A stretch of DNA of 64,000 bases. Source: Lentzea pudingi. Lineage in GTDB: Bacteria; Actinomycetota; Actinomycetes; Mycobacteriales; Pseudonocardiaceae. Where the stretch lies: NCBI RefSeq assembly GCF_014646255.1, contig NZ_BMNC01000014.1, forward strand, positions 124,001 through 188,000. The letters run 5' to 3'. Shown piece by piece: positions 15,587 through 23,016 of the stretch. The position numbers and the translations under genes were made by a program. Under the pieces are notes generated by a model. The model had not been told where the DNA came from, searched no databases, and saw only the letters and a program-made list of their open reading frames with translations. How positions within the stretch are numbered: position 1 is the stretch's first letter; the number at the start of each line of letters is the position of its first letter.

Positions 15587-17766
15587 CCACCACCGAGCCT
15601 CGTCACGTCGAGCTCAGCATCAGCGGCATGACGTGCGCTTCCTGTGCGAACCGCATCGAACGCAAGCTGAACAAGCTCGACGGCGTCTCCGCCACCGTGA
15701 ACTACGCGACCGAGAAGGCCAGCGTTCAGTTCCCGGGCAACCTGCACGTGGACGACCTGGTGTCGACCGTGCGCGCGGCGGGGTACGACGCCGAGGAGCC
15801 CCAGCTCGAAGCTCCCGAGCAGGACGAGGCCGGTGAGCTGCGGCTGAGGGTCACCCTCGCCGCGGTGCTGGGCGTGCCGGTGATCGCGTTCTCGATGGTC
15901 CCGGCGTGGCAGTTCCCGACCTGGCAGTGGGTCTCGCTCGCGCTGGCGAGCGTGGTCGTGTGGGTGTGCGGCTGGCCGTTCCACCGTGCCGCCCTCGTCA
16001 ACGCACGGCACGGCGCCAGCACGATGGACACCCTCGTGTCGATGGGCGTCACGGTCTCGTACCTCTGGTCGCTCTACGCGCTGGTGTTCGGTGAGGCCGG
16101 CATGATCGGCATGCGGCACGAGTTCAGCCTGCTGCCGCGCCCCACCACCTCCGGTGACATCTACCTGGAGGTCGCGGTCGGCGTGACCGTGTTCCTGCTG
16201 CTCGGACGCTGGCTGGAGGCCCGTTCGAAGCGCAGCGCGGGGGCGGCCCTGCGGTCGCTGCTCGCACTCGGCGCCAAGGACGTGGCGGTGCTGCGCGACG
16301 GCGTGGAGACCCGAGTCCCGATCGGTCAGCTCCGGGTCGGCGAACGGTTCGTGGTCCGTCCGGGTGAGCGCATCGCCACTGATGGCGTAGTGACCGACGG
16401 CAGTTCGGCTGTGGACCGCTCGATGGTGACCGGGGAATCGGTGCCGGTCGAGGTCGGCGAGGGCGACGCGGTCGTCGGCGGCACCGTCAACGCGGGCGGC
16501 CGGCTGGTCGTCCAGGCCTCGTCCGTCGGCGCCGACACCCAGCTCGCGCGGATGGCGCGGCTGGTCGAGCAGGCCCAGGCCGGCAAGGCCGAGGTGCAGC
16601 GGCTGGCGGACCGGGTGTCCTCGGTGTTCGTCCCGATCGTCGTGCTGATCGCGCTGGCGTCGTTCGGCACGTGGCTGCTGGCCGGACGGCCGCTGGAGTT
16701 CGCCGTGACGACCGCGGTGGCGGTGCTCGTGATCGCGTGCCCGTGCGCGCTGGGCCTCGCGACACCGACGGCGTTGCTCGTGGGCACCGGCCGCGGCGCC
16801 CAGCTCGGCATCCTGGTGAAGGGTCCCGAGGTCCTCGAGTCGACCCGCCGGGTCGACACCGTCGTCCTGGACAAGACCGGCACCGTGACGACCGGACAGC
16901 TCACGCTGGTCGACGTGATCCCCGCCGAGGGCGAGTCACGGGCTGAGGTGCTGCGGCTCGCCGCGGCCGTGGAGAACGCGTCCGAACATCCGATCGGCGC
17001 CGCGATCGTCCCCTCCGCCGGCGACGTGCCGGCCGTGTCGGACTTCGTTTCCACGGACGGCGTGGGCGTCAGCGGAACGGTCGAAGGCCGCCGCGTCGTC
17101 GTCGGCCGGGTGCGCAACGTGGTGCTCCCCACCGAGTTGACCGAGGCCGCAGTTGCCCACACAACCAGGACAGTCGTCGCGGTTTCCTTTGATGACAAGG
17201 TTGTCGGGCTCGTCGTCGTGTCGGACGTCGTGAAACCCACGTCCGCACAAGCGATTCGGGAACTGAAGCAGCTCGGATTGCGGCCGGTGCTGCTGACCGG
17301 CGACAACGCCTCCGTGGCCGCCGAGGTCGCGGCCGAGGTGGGCATCGACGAGGTTATCGCCGACGTCATGCCGTCCGGCAAAGTCGAAGCCGTCCGGAAT
17401 CTCCAGGCACAGGGCCGAGTCGTGGCCATGGTCGGCGACGGCGTGAACGACGCGCCGGCCCTCGCGGCCGCGGATCTGGGGCTGGCCATGGGAACCGGCA
17501 CCGACGTCGCGATCGAGGCGAGCGACCTCACACTGGTGCGCGGCGACCTGCGCGTCGCAGCGGACGCGATTCGGTTGTCCCGCAAGACTTTGAGCACCAT
17601 CAAGGGGAACCTGTTCTGGGCGTTCGCCTACAACGTCGCTGGACTCCCGCTCGCGGCGCTCGGCCTGCTGAACCCGATGATCGCGGGGGCCGCGATGGCC
17701 TTCAGCAGCGTGTTCGTTGTTACCAACAGCTTGCGACTACGGGGTTTCCGCGCGTCGGCTGCTTAG
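15583..17766 (+). CDS. copA: P1B-type copper-exporting ATPase
   Basis: 727 aa. One N-terminal HMA domain (GMTCASC, about 15-21), membrane helices, TGES actuator motif, CPC in ACPCALGLATPT, DKTGT phosphorylation site, SEHPIG of the N-domain and GDGVNDAPA hinge. This set defines Cu(I)-exporting P1B-1 ATPases. Pumps Cu(I) out of the cytoplasm, fed by CopZ. Full family length with all motifs intact. Confidence 0.95.
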   Translation: MTTTEPRHVELSISGMTCASCANRIERKLNKLDGVSATVNYATEKASVQFPGNLHVDDLVSTVRAAGYDAEEPQLEAPEQDEAGELRLRVTLAAVLGVPVIAFSMVPAWQFPTWQWVSLALASVVVWVCGWPFHRAALVNARHGASTMDTLVSMGVTVSYLWSLYALVFGEAGMIGMRHEFSLLPRPTTSGDIYLEVAVGVTVFLLLGRWLEARSKRSAGAALRSLLALGAKDVAVLRDGVETRVPIGQLRVGERFVVRPGERIATDGVVTDGSSAVDRSMVTGESVPVEVGEGDAVVGGTVNAGGRLVVQASSVGADTQLARMARLVEQAQAGKAEVQRLADRVSSVFVPIVVLIALASFGTWLLAGRPLEFAVTTAVAVLVIACPCALGLATPTALLVGTGRGAQLGILVKGPEVLESTRRVDTVVLDKTGTVTTGQLTLVDVIPAEGESRAEVLRLAAAVENASEHPIGAAIVPSAGDVPAVSDFVSTDGVGVSGTVEGRRVVVGRVRNVVLPTELTEAAVAHTTRTVVAVSFDDKVVGLVVVSDVVKPTSAQAIRELKQLGLRPVLLTGDNASVAAEVAAEVGIDEVIADVMPSGKVEAVRNLQAQGRVVAMVGDGVNDAPALAAADLGLAMGTGTDVAIEASDLTLVRGDLRVAADAIRLSRKTLSTIKGNLFWAFAYNVAGLPLAALGLLNPMIAGAAMAFSSVFVVTNSLRLRGFRASAA

Positions 17767-17860
17767 AAATCCCGCGCGGAACACTCCCCAACCAGCGCGT
17801 GCGCATGCAACAATCCAAAAGCTGACACACCCCCGGTCAGCGCCTGTGGAGATCCCCTCC

Positions 17861-17893
17861 GGCCCCCGCGTTCCTCCCCCTGGCGCGGGGGCC
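17861..17893. terminator. Hairpin terminator after copA
   Basis: GGCCCCCGCG pairs perfectly with CGCGGGGGCC across a 13-nt loop, 94 bp after the copA stop. Nothing else is seen in the 243-bp gap up to 18010. Confidence 0.65.
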
Positions 17894-18009
17894 TCTCCAT
17901 GTCCCGAGGCACCCGCCGGAGATCCACTCTGAGTAGAGCCCATGTACACCTTGGGGTGACCCGGCTCACAGGGGTTTGGGTTCCGTGACCGAGCCGTTAT
18001 CGTGTCCCG

Positions 18010-18315
18010 GTGCCTATCGGATCCCTCGGACGCTCCAAGTCCGGCCGTCACCGTCCCGCGGACGAACCGCAGGAGCCGGGGACGTCGCCCGACGAGGAGC
18101 TGACCTCTTACCTGGCTGCCCTGGCCCCGGACGCGGACAACGAGACCACCGCGTCGGGCTTCGGCAACGCGCAGGTGTACCAGCTGCGGCTGCAGCTGAT
18201 GGCCAACGAGCAGCTCAAGGAACTCGCTGCCGAGCGCCAGACCTCCCCGCAGGCTCTCGCCACGGAGTGGGTCATGCAGCGCCTGGAGTGGGAAGCGCGC
18301 CAGCGCGGCCACTAG
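18010..18315 (+). CDS. Conserved small protein, ribbon-helix-helix-like C-terminus
   Basis: 101 aa, GTG start. The N-terminal 40 residues are charged and probably disordered. The C-terminal QLRLQLMANEQLKELAAERQ with ALATEWVMQRLEWE resembles a CopG/BrnA-type RHH fold. If so, it could bind DNA, but there is no toxin gene beside it. Function unknown. A strong bidirectional terminator separates it from the convergent csp gene. Confidence 0.7.
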   Translation: MPIGSLGRSKSGRHRPADEPQEPGTSPDEELTSYLAALAPDADNETTASGFGNAQVYQLRLQLMANEQLKELAAERQTSPQALATEWVMQRLEWEARQRGH

Positions 18316-18355
18316 CGGTACGACCGGCCGTCCCACCGAAACCCAGAGCGAACGA

Positions 18356-18393
18356 AGAAGGACCCTCGACCGAGCCCGGTCGAGGGTCCTTCT
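18356..18393. terminator. Bidirectional terminator
   Basis: AGAAGGACCCTCGACC with its near-perfect complement across a short loop, between convergent genes ending at 18315 and 18427. Confidence 0.92.
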
Positions 18394-18426
18394 CACGTAC
18401 GGCTCCATTGCGGCGTATTACAAACC

Positions 18427-18630
18427 TCAGACCGCGCGGACGTTCTGAGCCTGCGGGCCCTTGGTGCCCTGGCCGACCTCGAACTCCACTCGCTGGTTCT
18501 CCTCCAGGGTGCGGAAACCCTGACCCTGGATCTCCGAGTAGTGGACGAAGACGTCAGCGCCGCCGTTGTCCTGGGCGATGAAACCAAAGCCCTTTTCGGA
18601 GTTGAACCACTTGACAGTGCCCTGTGCCAT
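18427..18630 (-). CDS. Cold-shock protein, CspA family
   Basis: 67 aa. OB-fold with RNP1 GFGFI and RNP2 VFVHYSEI; starts MAQGTVKWFNSEKGFGFI. ATG 18630 is preceded by GGAGG; the longer reading from 18702 is the 5' leader. RNA chaperone binding single-stranded nucleic acid. The leader of roughly 150 nt or more probably carries post-transcriptional control, as in other csp mRNAs. Confidence 0.96.
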   Translation of the reverse strand: MAQGTVKWFNSEKGFGFIAQDNGGADVFVHYSEIQGQGFRTLEENQRVEFEVGQGTKGPQAQNVRAV

Positions 18631-18952
18631 GTACCTGCCTCCATCGCAGGAAAGCTTGGGGCTGCACCGTGCAACCCCGGCCGTCCCGGGGGCGATAGGC
18701 AAACTCGCTGAGAGCGCACCGCACGCCCGCGTGTCGTTCCGCGAGCGTGTGAAGCACGAACACAGAAACCACGGCCTGCGCGGGTCAGCCTAACGTGTGA
18801 TTGGTCATAGCACTACGGTCATTACTGGCCGGTTGGGTGCCTCAATAGGAGGAAAGCCGCTGGTCCGGGTGGGTGATCGCAAACTCGTGTGCAACGTGCA
18901 GCGACCCTTGTGCGTCTTCCTCTGCGTTGGACGAGGGGATCTTGGGGGAAGC
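18631..18952. other. Divergent control region between csp and the L,D-transpeptidase gene
   Basis: 322 bp without a convincing gene. It contains the csp leader on the minus strand and the promoter of the transpeptidase gene. ATAGGAGGAAA at 18846-18856 looks like a ribosome site, but the reading frame from there lacks a plausible protein start. Confidence 0.5.
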
Positions 18953-20113
18953 GTGTTCCGGCCACTGTTTTTGTTTGCACTACTGGGATTGACCGCCTGC
19001 AGCGCCGCGCCCGAGGGCGGCCCGGCACCTGTTGCGCCGGTCGTGGCCGAGAAGGCGAAGGCCGTGCTGTCGGTGAGCCCGTCGTCGGGCGAGGGGATCA
19101 GCCCGGCCGGACCATTCCAGGTCGGAATGACCGGTGGTTCGCTCACCGCCGTCGCACTGACCGGCGCCGACGGGCAGGTGGTGAAGGGGGAGCTCACCGC
19201 CGGCAAGTGGGTCGCCACCGAGGATCTGGGCTACAACAAGGTGTACACCTGGTCCGGCACGGGCAAGGGGGAGGACGGCACCGAGGTCCCGGTCACCGGG
19301 TCGTTCCGCACCGTCAAGCCGCAGCGGGTCGTCAACGCGTCGCTGAACGTCGGCGACCACGAGACCTACGGCATCGCGATGCCGATCAGGGTGAAGTTCG
19401 CCGCGCCCGTGCAGGACAAGGCTTCCGCGCAGAAGGCCATGACCGTCACGACCTCCGTGCCGACCGAGGGCGCGTGGGCGTGGCTGTCCGACACCGAGGC
19501 GCACTGGCGCCCGCGCGAGTACTGGAAGCCCGGCACCGACGTCACCGTCGACGCCGACGTGTTCGGCGTGCCGCTGGGCGGCGGTGCGTTCGGTGCCAAC
19601 GACGTGCACGTGCAGTTCAAGATCGCCGACCGGGCGTTGGTGGCCAAGGCGAACACCCAGACCAAGCGGTTCGAGATCTACCGCGACGGCAAGCTGCTGC
19701 ACGACCTCCCGGCGTCGTACGGCAAGGAGAGCGACCCGGGCAGGGTGACCAGGTCCGGCATCCACGTCGTGCAGCAAAAGGAAGCCGCGCGGCGGATGAA
19801 GAGCACCACGTACAACTACGACGTCCCGGTCACCTGGGCGGTGCTGATCTCGCAGAACGGCGAGTTCGTGCACGAGAACGACAAGACGATCCCCCAGCAG
19901 GGCAACGAGAACGTGTCGCACGGCTGCGCGAACCTGTCCGGTCCCAACGCCAAGATCTTCTTCGACCTGACGATGGTCGGCGACCCGGTCGAGGTCGTGG
20001 GTTCCTCGGTGCAGCTCGGGCTTGCCGACCCGAACGGGCCGGCGCACGGCGACTACTGGCAGTGGACGCTCGACTGGGCGGCCTGGACCGCCAAGTCCGC
20101 CGCTACTTCCTAG
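18953..20113 (+). CDS. L,D-transpeptidase lipoprotein (Ldt, YkuD domain)
   Basis: 386 aa, GTG 18953 with GGGGGAA upstream. Lipobox LTAC, lipidated Cys16. Two Ig-like domains follow (about 50-245) and then the YkuD catalytic domain ending in SHGCANLSGPNAKIF with active Cys325. The layout matches mycobacterial LdtMt2-type enzymes that make 3-3 peptidoglycan cross-links and are carbapenem targets. The TAG stop is the first three bases of a 163-bp hairpin. An Ala in HGCANLS replaces the more usual Val/Ile/Met; harmless at this variable position. Confidence 0.93.
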   Translation: MFRPLFLFALLGLTACSAAPEGGPAPVAPVVAEKAKAVLSVSPSSGEGISPAGPFQVGMTGGSLTAVALTGADGQVVKGELTAGKWVATEDLGYNKVYTWSGTGKGEDGTEVPVTGSFRTVKPQRVVNASLNVGDHETYGIAMPIRVKFAAPVQDKASAQKAMTVTTSVPTEGAWAWLSDTEAHWRPREYWKPGTDVTVDADVFGVPLGGGAFGANDVHVQFKIADRALVAKANTQTKRFEIYRDGKLLHDLPASYGKESDPGRVTRSGIHVVQQKEAARRMKSTTYNYDVPVTWAVLISQNGEFVHENDKTIPQQGNENVSHGCANLSGPNAKIFFDLTMVGDPVEVVGSSVQLGLADPNGPAHGDYWQWTLDWAAWTAKSAATS

Positions 20114-20273
20114 TGGTGTGGCTCAGAACGTTGCCGGTGTATTCGTGGTCAGACGGGTGCATCGTGGTGCCGCCTCCACGTCCTCGTACTGGTTGTACGG
20201 GGGCGTGGGGGCGGTGCCGCGAGGCGCCCTGCTGAGCGCGGATACGCCGCCAGCGTTCTGGGTCACGTCACTA
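20111..20273 (+). repeat. 163-bp stop-to-stop hairpin between convergent genes
   Basis: Arms 20111-20189 and 20195-20273 (79 nt each) with a 5-nt loop TGGTT. Of 79 positions, 59 are Watson-Crick, 15 are G-U in the + strand transcript and 5 are mismatches. Both outer ends coincide with the TAG stop codons of the flanking convergent genes. On the minus transcript the 15 G-U pairs would be A-C mismatches. No coding capacity. It may act as a terminator for the transpeptidase mRNA, a double-stranded RNA signal, or be a domesticated MITE. Confidence 0.85.
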
Positions 20274-21089
20274 GCTCTTCTCGGTGATGGCGGGTGGCTG
20301 CGGGATCTCGTAACCGGACGGGCCGACGTTGCGTTCGAGAGCCCGCTTCCACTCGCCGCTCGAGATCATCTTCTCGATGGCCTCGTTCACGGCGTCGCGC
20401 GACTCGGCGTCACCCTTCGGCACGCCGATTCCGTAGCGCTCCTTGGAGAACGTCTTGCCGACGAGCTTGAGCAGCTCGGGGTTCTCGGCGGCGAACCCGG
20501 CGAGGATGACCTCGTCGGTCGAGACGGCGTCGACGTTGCCCGCCATGAGAGCGATCACGCAGTCGGAGTACTGGCCGTACTCGACGAGCTGCACCTGCTG
20601 CGAGAAGTCCGTCTTCACCTTCTGCGCGGAGGTCGATCCCTTGACCGAGCACAGCTTGCGGCTGTTCAGCGTCTCCGGGCCCTGGATGGAGTTCTCGGTG
20701 TAGCGCACCAGCATGCCCTGGCCCGTCTCGAAGTACGGGCCGGCGAAGGCGACCTTCTCCTTGCGGGCGTCGGTGATCGAGTACGAGGCGATGATCAGGT
20801 CGGCCTCGCCGTTCTCGAGCATCGACTCGCGGGCGGCACCGCGGGCCTCCTTGAAGGTGATGCCGCCTTCCTTCACCCCGAGCTCGTTCGCCACGTACTT
20901 GGCGACGTCCACGTCGAAGCCGACGTACCGGCCGTCGAGGCGTCGTTCGCTCAGGCCCGGTTGGTCGTAGCGGATGCCGATGGTCAGCTTCCCGGAGTCA
21001 GCACGTCCGATGACTGTGCTGGTGTCACCGCTCCCACAGGCGGTGGCGAACACCGCAACGGCAGTCAGGAGCGCGGCACGACGGATCAC
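20271..21089 (-). CDS. Amino-acid ABC transporter substrate-binding lipoprotein (GluB-like)
   Basis: 272 aa. Lipobox ATAC with Cys18, then an SBP_bac_3 fold: KLTIGIRYDQPGLS...GFDVDVAKYVANELG and ADLIIASYSITDARKEKVAFAGPYF. Resembles glutamate-binding proteins. No permease or ATPase genes are nearby, so it is an orphan receptor feeding a transporter elsewhere or acting in sensing. Its stop codon is the right end of the 163-bp hairpin. Confidence 0.92.
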   Translation of the reverse strand: MIRRAALLTAVAVFATACGSGDTSTVIGRADSGKLTIGIRYDQPGLSERRLDGRYVGFDVDVAKYVANELGVKEGGITFKEARGAARESMLENGEADLIIASYSITDARKEKVAFAGPYFETGQGMLVRYTENSIQGPETLNSRKLCSVKGSTSAQKVKTDFSQQVQLVEYGQYSDCVIALMAGNVDAVSTDEVILAGFAAENPELLKLVGKTFSKERYGIGVPKGDAESRDAVNEAIEKMISSGEWKRALERNVGPSGYEIPQPPAITEKS

Positions 21090-21168
21090 GACAGGCCTTC
21101 CGGGGGTGGTGTGGATTCGTGCGCAATGCTACGGACCTGCGGCGGTGATCGACTGTGATGTATGACAA

Positions 21169-21981
21169 CTACGGAAGCCTCGCCTTGCTGGGCGTCACAT
21201 GCTTGCCGTGACGCTCGATCGCACGCTTCAGGTGGCCGGGCGGAGCCAGTCTCCTGATCTTGCCGGGCACCAAAAGCGCAGCTCCACGCATCAGTCGCAG
21301 CCATTGGTCAGCGTGTTTGTACGGCTCACGGCCGTGTAGTTCGAGCGCCCAGTCGGGTAGCACCGAATACGCCAGGTGGCCTACGAGAACCCGGTACACG
21401 GGCAGCCCGTGGCGGACCCACCCCTGCACTGGCGGTCCGTGCAAGAAGTCGTAGATCACATCGGAGTCGGGCGTTCGGCGCAGAACGGGACGCATCCGGT
21501 CGAAGTACTCGGCCATTTCACGCCTGGATCCCGGTACCTCATCCGGGTGCAATCCGACCAAAGCAGCGGCAGATCGCTGTTCTGCGTAGTAGAGGTCCTT
21601 CTGTCGCCCGGACAGTCCGTACCCCGCGCGGTCGAGCACCGTTTCGAAACTGGAAACCTCCGAGCAATGCACCCAGAGCAGCAGTTCGGGTTCATCGACG
21701 CGGAACGTCCGGCCGTCCACGACGCCGCGCAGGTTCCGGTGCGTGGCCCGCACCCGTGCCGCGGCGGTGCTGATCTCCTCGTCGGTGCCGTAGACGCCGA
21801 GGCCGACGAAGTCCGCCGTGCGCTTGAGCCTGCCGAGCGGGTCGGCCTGGAAGTTCGAGTTCTGGACGACACCCGCGACCGCTCGGGGGTGCAGGGCCTG
21901 CAGGTAGAGGCTCGCGATCCCGGCGATCCACATCGTCGGGTCGGCGTGCATCTGCCAGCTCACGGAGTTCGGGTCGGGCAT
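21169..21981 (-). CDS. Oxygenase MpaB family protein (DUF2236)
   Basis: 270 aa, ATG 21981. Typical DUF2236 landmarks: MWIAGIASLYLQALHPRAVAGV, VDEPELLLWVHCSEV, the conserved His residues, and a C-terminal RRLAPPGHLK. The family includes heme b-dependent latex-clearing-type and MpaB oxygenases; the substrate cannot be predicted. Divergent from the PPOX gene with 34 bp between starts, suggesting overlapping promoters or leaderless transcripts. Confidence 0.87.
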   Translation of the reverse strand: MPDPNSVSWQMHADPTMWIAGIASLYLQALHPRAVAGVVQNSNFQADPLGRLKRTADFVGLGVYGTDEEISTAAARVRATHRNLRGVVDGRTFRVDEPELLLWVHCSEVSSFETVLDRAGYGLSGRQKDLYYAEQRSAAALVGLHPDEVPGSRREMAEYFDRMRPVLRRTPDSDVIYDFLHGPPVQGWVRHGLPVYRVLVGHLAYSVLPDWALELHGREPYKHADQWLRLMRGAALLVPGKIRRLAPPGHLKRAIERHGKHVTPSKARLP

Positions 21982-22015
21982 GCGGACATCGTCCCGCCTC
22001 GCCAGGATGAAGACC

Positions 22016-22426
22016 ATGGACCTGGACCAGGCACGGGAAGTGCTCCGCAGCCAGCACCGCGCGGTGTTCTGCGCACTGAAGTCCGACGGCACGCCGGCCA
22101 TGTCGCCGGTGCTCGTCGCACTCGACGACAACGGCGACGTGCTCGTCTCCACACGAGCCACCGCGTACAAGACGAAGCAGGTCGAGCGCGACCCGCACGT
22201 CTCGCTGTGCGTGCTGCCGGACAGCTTCTTCGGCCGCTGGATCCAGCTCAACGGAACCGCGACGGTCATCGGGTTGCCCGAGGCCATGGACCTGCTGGTC
22301 CAGTACTACCGGACGATCTCCGGCGAGCACGCCGACTGGAACGACTACCGGGCGGCGATGCAGCGCGAGCAGCGGGTGGTCCTGCGGATCTCGCTCACCT
22401 CCGCCGGACCGGACAGGACGGGCTGA
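22016..22426 (+). CDS. PPOX-class FMN/F420-binding protein
   Basis: 136 aa, ATG 22016 (an in-frame ATG at 22007 is possible). A split-barrel flavin/deazaflavin fold: VFCALKSDGTPAMSPVLVAL, STRATAYKTKQVERDPHVSL and the C-terminal RVVLRISL. Members are F420H2-dependent reductases or heme/biliverdin-related enzymes; the short length suits the F420 group. Divergent to the MpaB-like gene. Confidence 0.87.
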   Translation: MDLDQAREVLRSQHRAVFCALKSDGTPAMSPVLVALDDNGDVLVSTRATAYKTKQVERDPHVSLCVLPDSFFGRWIQLNGTATVIGLPEAMDLLVQYYRTISGEHADWNDYRAAMQREQRVVLRISLTSAGPDRTG

Positions 22427-22506
22427 GCCTGTAACACCGTTAGCGGGCGCAACGATTCCACGGGGACGGCGGCTACCGGGCAGGCGGAACCTGGGGAGCG
22501 GAAGCG

Positions 22507-23016
22507 ATGACTGGTGTCAGACGCCGCGGCTACTTCGCAGCCGCGGTGGCGGTGATGGGCGCGGCCCTGATCGCGGCTTTGTTCTCGGCACCCCCGGACA
22601 AGCCCGTCGACATCCGCCTGGTCGCGCCGCCGCCCCTGCCGCCCGAGGTCGTCACCGCGACCGCCACGACCACCGTCTCCGCCGTCGGGGTCCAGCGGCC
22701 GCCGCCACCACCGCCTCCCCCGCCGCCGCCTCCGCCCGCACGAGGGGATGCCGACCGGCCGCCACCGCCGCCTCCTCCCGGGCACAGACCGCCGCCACCG
22801 CCGGGAAAGCCCAGACCGAACCTGTACGACCTGCTGCGGTGTGACTCGAAGCTCCTCGGCGAAGACTTCGAGCACTGCCTGCGGTGGCCGCTCGACGCCG
22901 AGGAGTTCTGCGAGTTCCTGGAGGAACACCAGCTCGAACCGACCGACGTGCGTGGTCCCGGCAAGGGCCGGTCCGACCGCTTCGACCGGTTCGAGCTGAG
23001 CTGCGACGAGAGCTAA
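22507..23016 (+). CDS. Single-pass membrane or secreted proline-rich protein
   Basis: 169 aa, ATG with GGGAGC upstream. Basic start MTGVRRRG, one hydrophobic helix (YFAAAVAVMGAALIAALFSA), then a Pro-rich stalk with runs of up to about 13 prolines, and a folded-looking acidic C-terminus with Cys residues (LLRCDSKLLGEDFEHCLRW, FCEFLEEHQ). Unknown family. Its 3' end overlaps the convergent ATPase gene by 4 bp. Confidence 0.75.
   Translation: MTGVRRRGYFAAAVAVMGAALIAALFSAPPDKPVDIRLVAPPPLPPEVVTATATTTVSAVGVQRPPPPPPPPPPPPPARGDADRPPPPPPPGHRPPPPPGKPRPNLYDLLRCDSKLLGEDFEHCLRWPLDAEEFCEFLEEHQLEPTDVRGPGKGRSDRFDRFELSCDES

Noticed and set aside
18797..18952. N-terminal extension of the L,D-transpeptidase from 18797
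   Set aside because: Would place 52 residues before the lipoprotein signal; GTG 18953 has a ribosome site and gives a proper lipobox.
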